From contig CAMLLI010000091.1 in assembly GCA_946480685.1 (NCBI GenBank), positions 1 through 9,617 on the forward strand: a stretch of 9,617 bases of DNA. Direction: 5' to 3'. The notes under the pieces are model-generated. The model had not been told where the DNA came from and searched no databases. It was given only the letters and a program-made list of their open reading frames with translations. The stretch is from an uncultured Flammeovirgaceae bacterium. Lineage in GTDB: Bacteria > Bacteroidota > Bacteroidia > Cytophagales > Cyclobacteriaceae. A program made the position numbers and the translations under genes. Each line of letters opens with the position of its first letter. Within the stretch, counting starts at the first letter, position 1. Shown in pieces: positions 6,173 to 9,617 of the stretch.

Positions 6173-7437
6173 TAATCATCGCTGTTGCCAATGGTATAGT
6201 ATTACTCGCCATCGCGTACCTGTTGTGGAAACGCGAAGATGCTTTTCTGAAGAAAGTATATTGGCCGGCACTTATCTTCAAGCTGCTGTGTGGTATAGGG
6301 CTGGGCCTGCTATACCAATATTACTATACTGTAGGTGATACATTTGGTTATTATAAAGACGGTATACGACTTGCCGATCTCGCGCAGACCGATTTCTCTG
6401 CCTATGTAGAGTTTTTATGGAAAGGGAATAAGAAGTATGCTATATGGCACGAGCTGAATTTTCAGCGACCCCGCGCTACATTCATGAGTAAAATAGCGAG
6501 TGTACTATGCCTGCTTACCAGCAATAATTATTGGTTAATATCACTTTACTTATCGTTCATATCCTTTATAGCGAGCTGGTATCTAGTAAAACAGATCATC
6601 CGTATCCATGCGTCTCTTATGTTACCGTCAGTTGTTGCTTTTCTGTTTTTGCCAACAGCAGTATTCTGGTCATCCGGATTAATCAAGGAAAGCATTGCTA
6701 TGGCAGCGCTATATTTTCTGGCGGCTATAGTAGTGAAGCTGTGGCTGAACGATAGGGTAAAAGTATATGCATGGATAGTAGTGCCGCTGGCATTATGGGT
6801 ACTTTGGAATTTAAAATATTATTACCTCGCAGTATTCTTACCCATCGCAGTTACAGCGTTGGTCATGAAATACATGATGGTGCCGCGATTAAAATACAGG
6901 CAGTGGTATATATTGTTGATCGTGTGGAGTATCATATTTGTGGTTCCGTTGTGGGTGGCCAGCAAGGTGCATCCTAATTTTTACCCCGAGCGTTTCATGC
7001 ATGTAATTGTAGAGAACTATCGGCAGTTTACGCTCGTGTCTTCTCCCGGAGATTTCATTGTATACCCGTCACTACAGCCCAAAGTTGAAAGTATACTTTC
7101 ATACGCCCCGAAAGCATTGTTCTCCGGTCTGTTCCGCCCGCTGGTATGGGAAGCTCGCACCGGTTTTCAATTTCTCGTAGCGATAGAAAATCTCCTGTTA
7201 ATCGTGTTGTTTGTAACATCTCTCTCCAAACTGAAAGAACTTTTTGGCTCCGCACAGCGATTGCTGGTCTTTTCTACGGCCGTGTATGTTATACTGCTCT
7301 GTATATTCCTGGCACTGTCTACACCTAACTACGGAACGTTGTCGCGTTACAAAGCAGGGTTCCTGTCGTTCTTCTTTCTTCTGGTAACCTGCAACAATCC
7401 GTTGGTAAATCGACTGAAACGTTTTGTGCAAAGTTGA
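6169..7437 (+). CDS. Polytopic inner-membrane protein, possible GT-C/polysaccharide-type protein
   Basis: This is a 422-residue protein with about ten to twelve hydrophobic segments (roughly 2-20, 32-52, 107-117, 121-140, 151-167, 175-193, 198-213, 216-235, 245-264, 335-351, 366-384, 395-408). A short periplasmic-like loop after the second segment holds YYYTVGDTFGYYKDG (51-65). An Asp in the first outer loop is a feature of many GT-C glycosyltransferases. Other motifs are FWSSGLIKES (166-175) and, near the end, NYGTLSRYKAGFL (387-399), which I associate with uncharacterised Bacteroidota membrane proteins found near surface-sugar genes. A larger soluble loop spans about 265-333. I cannot assign a reaction. 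Glycosyltransferase, polymerase and transporter all remain possible. The ATG overlaps the stop of the DUF2851 gene (ATGA), indicating translational coupling. A new promoter follows directly after its stop, so the unit probably ends here even though no terminator is visible. Confidence 0.8.
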   Translation: MIIIAVANGIVLLAIAYLLWKREDAFLKKVYWPALIFKLLCGIGLGLLYQYYYTVGDTFGYYKDGIRLADLAQTDFSAYVEFLWKGNKKYAIWHELNFQRPRATFMSKIASVLCLLTSNNYWLISLYLSFISFIASWYLVKQIIRIHASLMLPSVVAFLFLPTAVFWSSGLIKESIAMAALYFLAAIVVKLWLNDRVKVYAWIVVPLALWVLWNLKYYYLAVFLPIAVTALVMKYMMVPRLKYRQWYILLIVWSIIFVVPLWVASKVHPNFYPERFMHVIVENYRQFTLVSSPGDFIVYPSLQPKVESILSYAPKALFSGLFRPLVWEARTGFQFLVAIENLLLIVLFVTSLSKLKELFGSAQRLLVFSTAVYVILLCIFLALSTPNYGTLSRYKAGFLSFFFLLVTCNNPLVNRLKRFVQS

Positions 7438-7443
7438 TATTTG

Positions 7444-7475
7444 TTTGTTCGGTAGATACCTGAAATTTATTTTTG
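7444..7475 (+). promoter_or_regulatory. Strong Bacteroidota promoter for the beta-helix acyltransferase-like gene
   Basis: TTTG at 7444-7447, a 20-base spacer and TATTTTTG at 7468-7475 match TTTG-N19-21-TAnnTTTG perfectly, the best promoter in the window. The ATG at 7494 lies 18 bases after the -7 box. It decides the gene start: a TTG at 7473 in the same frame lies inside the -7 box and would not be in the transcript. Confidence 0.75.
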
Positions 7476-7493
7476 CTACACTTAAAAGTGTCT

Positions 7494-8132
7494 ATGGAGA
7501 ATCCAGTAATCATTTTCGGAGCGAACCATCTGGGGCGTGCAGCGAAAGAAGTATTTGAAGCAAATGGTAATGTGGTGTATTGTTTCCTCGATGATGATAA
7601 GAAACTTCACAACACAGAAATTGATAATATAACCGTGCTGGGAAGCACCGATGATGATGGCTTTCTGAAACTCATCGGTAAAAAATGTGAAGCCTTCGTT
7701 GCCGAAGATGATAACAAGGTGCGCAAGAGCCTTGTTAAGATGCTCCAGGAAGTACGGCATGTGCAGCCCGTAAACGGAGTACATCCTTCAGCGATCATAG
7801 CTTCTTCTTCGGATATGGGCCACGGTAATTTTGTCGACCAGGGAGTAAAGATCGGAGCCGGTGCAAGCCTGGGCAATCATTGCCTGTTGCAGGCAGGCGC
7901 TATCATTGGTGCTGAAGTAAAACTGGGCGACCTGGTGCAGATCGGTGCCGGCAGTGTTATCGGTGCCGGTGTTGAACTGGAGGATGAAGCATTTATTGGT
8001 TCCGGAGTAACCATCGTAGCCGGTATAACCATTGGTAAAGGTGCGCGGGTGGGAGCAGGCTCGGTTGTGATTGCTCCTGTAAAAGCTGGAGAAACTGTGT
8101 TCGGTAATCCGGCTCAGAAAGTAAATAGTTAA
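7494..8132 (+). CDS. NeuD/PglD-like sugar acyltransferase-family protein (left-handed beta-helix)
   Basis: This 212-residue protein has the two-part layout of the NeuD/PglD family, enzymes that acetylate sialic acids or amino-sugar nucleotides using acetyl-CoA. Residues 1-90 form a small Rossmann-like domain that begins NPVIIFGANHLGRAAKEVF, with a GxxxxG turn and acidic LDDD. From about 97 (HPSAIIASSS) hexapeptide repeats build a left-handed beta-helix: VKIGAGASLG, IIGAEVKLG, VQIGAGSVIG, FIGSGVTIVAG, ITIGKGARVGAGSVV. It ends with the usual ETVFGNPAQKV cap. Odd feature: where PglD has its catalytic His (xxEHDC) and a second His (FAHIxxG), this protein has Ala158 and Phe167 by my eye alignment, so standard acetyl transfer is doubtful. 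ATG 7494 is preferred over an in-frame TTG 21 bases upstream because that TTG is within the promoter. The nucleoside phosphorylase follows 42 bases downstream without a terminator, so the two may be co-transcribed. Confidence 0.82.
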   Translation: MENPVIIFGANHLGRAAKEVFEANGNVVYCFLDDDKKLHNTEIDNITVLGSTDDDGFLKLIGKKCEAFVAEDDNKVRKSLVKMLQEVRHVQPVNGVHPSAIIASSSDMGHGNFVDQGVKIGAGASLGNHCLLQAGAIIGAEVKLGDLVQIGAGSVIGAGVELEDEAFIGSGVTIVAGITIGKGARVGAGSVVIAPVKAGETVFGNPAQKVNS

Positions 8133-8156
8133 TCGGTATAAATTTTTCTAACAACA

Positions 8157-8168
8157 GGTGAAGTCACC
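8157..8168. repeat. Palindrome just before the nucleoside phosphorylase start
   Basis: GGTGA and TCACC flank an AG centre, six bases before the ATG. As RNA only four base pairs with a four-base loop could form. As DNA it has the shape of a short dimeric operator. It sits where a ribosome would bind, so it could affect initiation, but its small size makes chance occurrence plausible. Confidence 0.3.
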
Positions 8169-8174
8169 GGCAAT

Positions 8175-9038
8175 ATGCCAAAGATCTCAGAAACCGATTT
8201 GATCCTGAATAAGGATGGTAGCGTCTATCATCTTAATTTACTCCCCAAGCACTTATCCGATATTATCATTACAGTTGGTGACCCCGGCAGGGTATACCGC
8301 GTAAGCGAGCACTTCGATGATATAGAATTTGAAATGAACAAGCGTGAGTTCATCACGCACGTGGGTACCTATAAAGATAAACGCATCACGGTGATCAGCA
8401 CGGGTATGGGTACTGATAATATAGAGATACTCTTGACTGAACTCGATGCGCTGGTTAACATCGATCTGAAAACGCGGGAAGTTAAAAACAAGAAGAAGAA
8501 ACTGAAGATCATTCGCATCGGTACTTCCGGTGCTTTACAGGATGACGTTCCGCTGGACTCACACCTCGTAACCGATTATGCTGTTGGTCTCGATAACCTG
8601 ATGGCATTCTATAATCTTGAGATGAATGCGTTCGAACAGGAGATCGCTGCTGACATCTTACAGAAAACAAAATTGCCATCGCAGCCCTATGTTATTCAAG
8701 GCTCTGAAACTTTGCGCGAGCAGTTTGGTGAAGGCATGATCATCGGTAATACGGTAACAACTCCCGGGTTCTATGCACCACAAGGCCGCACGCTGCGTGC
8801 ACCAATAAAGTATAAAACGCTGCTGGAAGACCTGAACTATTATCACAATAAAAGCAGTGATTTCTGGTTGACAAATTTTGAAATGGAAACGGCCGGCTAC
8901 TATGCGATGGCCCGGCTGCTCGGGCATGAAGTGCTAAGTGTTAACGCGATCATCGCGAACCGTGTGAAGAATAAATTCTCGAAAGATCCCAACAAAGTGA
9001 TCGATGCGCTGATCAAACGCGTACTCGACCGGATCTAG
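8175..9038 (+). CDS. Nucleoside phosphorylase, uridine-phosphorylase type
   Basis: This is a 287-residue cytoplasmic enzyme of the PNP/UDP phosphorylase family, which splits nucleosides with phosphate into a free base and ribose 1-phosphate. Family motifs are in order: VGDPGRV (34-40, phosphate binding), STGMGTDN (75-82), RIGTSGAL (114-121), FEMETAGYYAMARL (235-248, ribose-binding Met-Glu) and AIIANRVKNKF (258-268). The pair Gln203/Arg205 in FYAPQGR matches the Gln-x-Arg that holds the uracil ring in E. coli uridine phosphorylase. Asn-Arg at 262-263 resembles VNRTQ of Udp rather than the Asp of purine-type PNP. Hence pyrimidine specificity, probably uridine, is favoured but not proven. A lysine-rich insert (KNKKKKLK, 105-112) precedes the RIGTSG strand. 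It lies 42 bases after the beta-helix gene and probably shares its promoter. A near-match box, TAAATTTT, lies in the gap. Confidence 0.88.
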   Translation: MPKISETDLILNKDGSVYHLNLLPKHLSDIIITVGDPGRVYRVSEHFDDIEFEMNKREFITHVGTYKDKRITVISTGMGTDNIEILLTELDALVNIDLKTREVKNKKKKLKIIRIGTSGALQDDVPLDSHLVTDYAVGLDNLMAFYNLEMNAFEQEIAADILQKTKLPSQPYVIQGSETLREQFGEGMIIGNTVTTPGFYAPQGRTLRAPIKYKTLLEDLNYYHNKSSDFWLTNFEMETAGYYAMARLLGHEVLSVNAIIANRVKNKFSKDPNKVIDALIKRVLDRI

Positions 9039-9066
9039 AGCGGATCAAAAAGTAAATATATACCCG

Positions 9067-9089
9067 CCACAATTGTTGTACACTTGTGG
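9067..9089. repeat. Inverted repeat CCACAA/TTGTGG
   Basis: The arms 9067-9072 and 9084-9089 are perfect complements with an 11-base loop. It begins 29 bases after the phosphorylase stop codon, where a terminator or 3'-end stabilising hairpin would be expected, but no T-run follows. Confidence 0.4.
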
Positions 9090-9112
9090 TAAAGATTCTC
9101 TACAATCACCCG

Positions 9113-9137
9113 TCCCGGGTAAATATACCTTTCGGGA
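9113..9137. repeat. Bulged hairpin TCCCG-GGTA / TACC-CGGGA
   Basis: TCCCG (9113-9117) pairs with CGGGA (9133-9137), and GGTA (9118-9121) pairs with TACC (9126-9129) around an AATA loop. This leaves a single TTT bulge, so nine base pairs in all. It is a candidate 3'-end structure for the phosphorylase transcript. Confidence 0.45.
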
Positions 9138-9151
9138 TCAGGGGTAATCAC

Positions 9152-9219
9152 TTATTTGTTAATCGTAAAAAGAATTGGCCTCTAACCCAGTGCTGCTTTC
9201 CTATACGATTAACAAATAA
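9152..9219. repeat. Perfect 16-bp inverted repeat with 36-bp spacer
   Basis: TTATTTGTTAATCGTA at 9152-9167 is matched exactly by its reverse complement at 9204-9219. The spacer 9168-9203 holds no gene. A perfect 16-bp match this close is very unlikely by chance. It could be a long AT-rich RNA stem ending both convergent transcripts, a binding site, or the remnant of a small mobile element. It lies 20 bases beyond the stop codon of the minus-strand small gene. Confidence 0.8.
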
Positions 9220-9239
9220 CCGATAACGATTTCTTCGAA

Positions 9240-9491
9240 CTACATAAAGGCAGTGCTGTCCATACGCATAATCTGCTTGCCGGAAGTCAACGGGTCATCA
9301 TTGTAGAAGCCCGACAGAATCCGGTGTGCGATCTGTTCAATGATCAGCTCATCGTCAGTTTTACCTTCTTTTCCTCGCCAGAAGATGCGGTCCGGGTGGC
9401 GCTTCATATCTTCTACATAGTACTTGGCACGGGTATATTGTTCATCCGTGAAGGTAATTGTAAAGCAGGTTCTTACTTTATGTGTTTCCAT
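9240..9491 (-). CDS. Small hypothetical protein (83 residues)
   Basis: I do not recognise this protein. It has 83 residues, is soluble, charged and probably alpha-helical, with no signal peptide or membrane segment. Visible features are a strand-like VRTCFTITFTDEQY at the start, a helix AKYYVEDMKRHPDRIFW (22-38), a basic-acidic turn (RGKEGKTDD) and a second helix ELIIEQIAHRIL (48-59), ending in STAFM. The composition looks like a real protein rather than a shadow frame, and no overlapping longer ORF on the other strand competes. ATG 9491 is the only ATG, GTG or TTG start before an in-frame TAA upstream. A minus-strand terminator lies about 50 bases upstream, so it should have its own promoter in 9492-9541, although no exact TAnnTTTG box is seen there. 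It converges with the phosphorylase gene. Confidence 0.65.
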   Translation of the reverse strand: METHKVRTCFTITFTDEQYTRAKYYVEDMKRHPDRIFWRGKEGKTDDELIIEQIAHRILSGFYNDDPLTSGKQIMRMDSTAFM

Positions 9492-9541
9492 AATGATGTG
9501 CGGAGGGCAATTGATATGCCAGTTAAATTCCTGTGAATTTT

Positions 9542-9569
9542 AAAAAAAAGACCGTTGGTCTACACGGTC
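9542..9569 (-). terminator. Intrinsic terminator of a minus-strand unit entering from the right
   Basis: Read on the minus strand, GACCGT (9569-9564), an eight-base loop and ACGGTC (9555-9550) are followed directly by eight T (9549-9542). This is a textbook Rho-independent terminator pointing left. The transcript it ends must begin beyond the right edge of the window, and the small gene at 9240-9491 starts after it. Confidence 0.75.
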
Positions 9570-9572
9570 GCG

Positions 9573-9600
9573 CCCGCAGACGAGCGAATTTGTCCGCAGG
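9573..9600 (-). other. GC-rich hairpin upstream of the minus-strand terminator
   Basis: On the minus strand CCTGCGGAC (9600-9592) can pair with GTCTGCGGG (9581-9573) around a ten-base loop, giving nine pairs of which two are G-U wobbles. On the plus strand those two become C-A mismatches, so the structure favours a minus-strand RNA. The sequence from here to 9617 is visibly richer in G and C than the rest of the window. It could be the 3' end of a structured RNA, a repeat, or simply the end of a GC-rich gene. I cannot identify it. Confidence 0.35.
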
Positions 9601-9617
9601 TGGGACGGGGACCCGGT

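Larger units (their letters stand above)
9039..9239. other. Convergent intergenic region with three hairpins
   Basis: These 201 bases separate the plus-strand phosphorylase from the minus-strand small gene, so terminators for both are expected. No coding signal is evident. Three inverted repeats occur in succession (9067-9089, 9113-9137 and 9152-9219, each annotated). None has a clean T-tract on either strand, so which of them ends transcription is unclear. Confidence 0.6.

Noticed and set aside
7473..7493. Upstream TTG start adding seven residues to the beta-helix protein
   Set aside because: The TTG is part of a perfect -7 promoter box, so it would lie upstream of the transcript start, and the family's usual N-terminus fits Met at 7494.
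9152..9219. Invertible promoter of the Bacteroides type
   Set aside because: A 36-base spacer is too short to hold a full promoter, it holds no TAnnTTTG box, both flanking genes point toward it, and no invertase is in view.
9324..9536. Plus-strand 70-codon frame opposite the small minus-strand gene
   Set aside because: Composition is less protein-like than the minus-strand frame (CDLFNDQLIVSFTFFSS), and it would run through the convergent gene. The minus-strand gene is the better call.
9570..9617. tRNA or tmRNA 3' end on the minus strand
   Set aside because: No TTCGA T-loop with a flanking five-base stem and no acceptor stem with CCA end can be placed in the visible bases.

Overview
The window looks like chromosomal DNA from a member of the Bacteroidota, most likely Cytophagales-like. 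Three things point there. The gene set is typical: FtsK followed by a LolA-like protein, a DUF2851 protein, and a propeller sensor. Shine-Dalgarno sequences are mostly poor. Four exact copies of the Bacteroidota -7 promoter element TAnnTTTG sit just upstream of start codons. The species assignment is inference; the phylum assignment is fairly secure.

Left edge (1-529): the 5' part of a minus-strand secreted or periplasmic sensor with two-component-regulator propeller repeats runs off the window. A divergent intergenic region separates it from ftsK. Left centre (530-4616): ftsK (chromosome translocase), a LolA-like lipoprotein carrier with its own promoter overlapping the ftsK stop codon, a strong intrinsic terminator, then class 2 pyrF (the last step of UMP synthesis) behind its own promoter. 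Intergenic 4617-4882: a heptamer-based repeat (period 7, with a tandem 34-bp pair) that also forms the last codons and stop of pyrF, plus two palindromes and a promoter-like box.

Centre right (4883-9038, all plus strand): a DUF2851 protein and a polytopic membrane protein overlap by four bases (ATGA) and are probably translationally coupled. Next, behind the best promoter in the window, come a NeuD/PglD-like left-handed beta-helix protein that appears to lack the usual catalytic histidines, and a uridine-phosphorylase-type nucleoside phosphorylase.

Right edge (9039-9617): a 201-bp convergent intergenic region rich in hairpins, including a perfect 16-bp inverted repeat with a 36-bp spacer. 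It is followed by a small unrecognised minus-strand gene, and then a minus-strand intrinsic terminator and a GC-rich hairpin belonging to something that starts beyond the window.

Most of the window is ordinary housekeeping. I did not find a clear new defence or mobile system. The items most worth a second look are the heptamer repeat that enters pyrF, the 16-bp inverted repeat, the active-site loss in the beta-helix protein, the nuclease-like motif in the DUF2851 protein, and the structured edge at 9542-9617.
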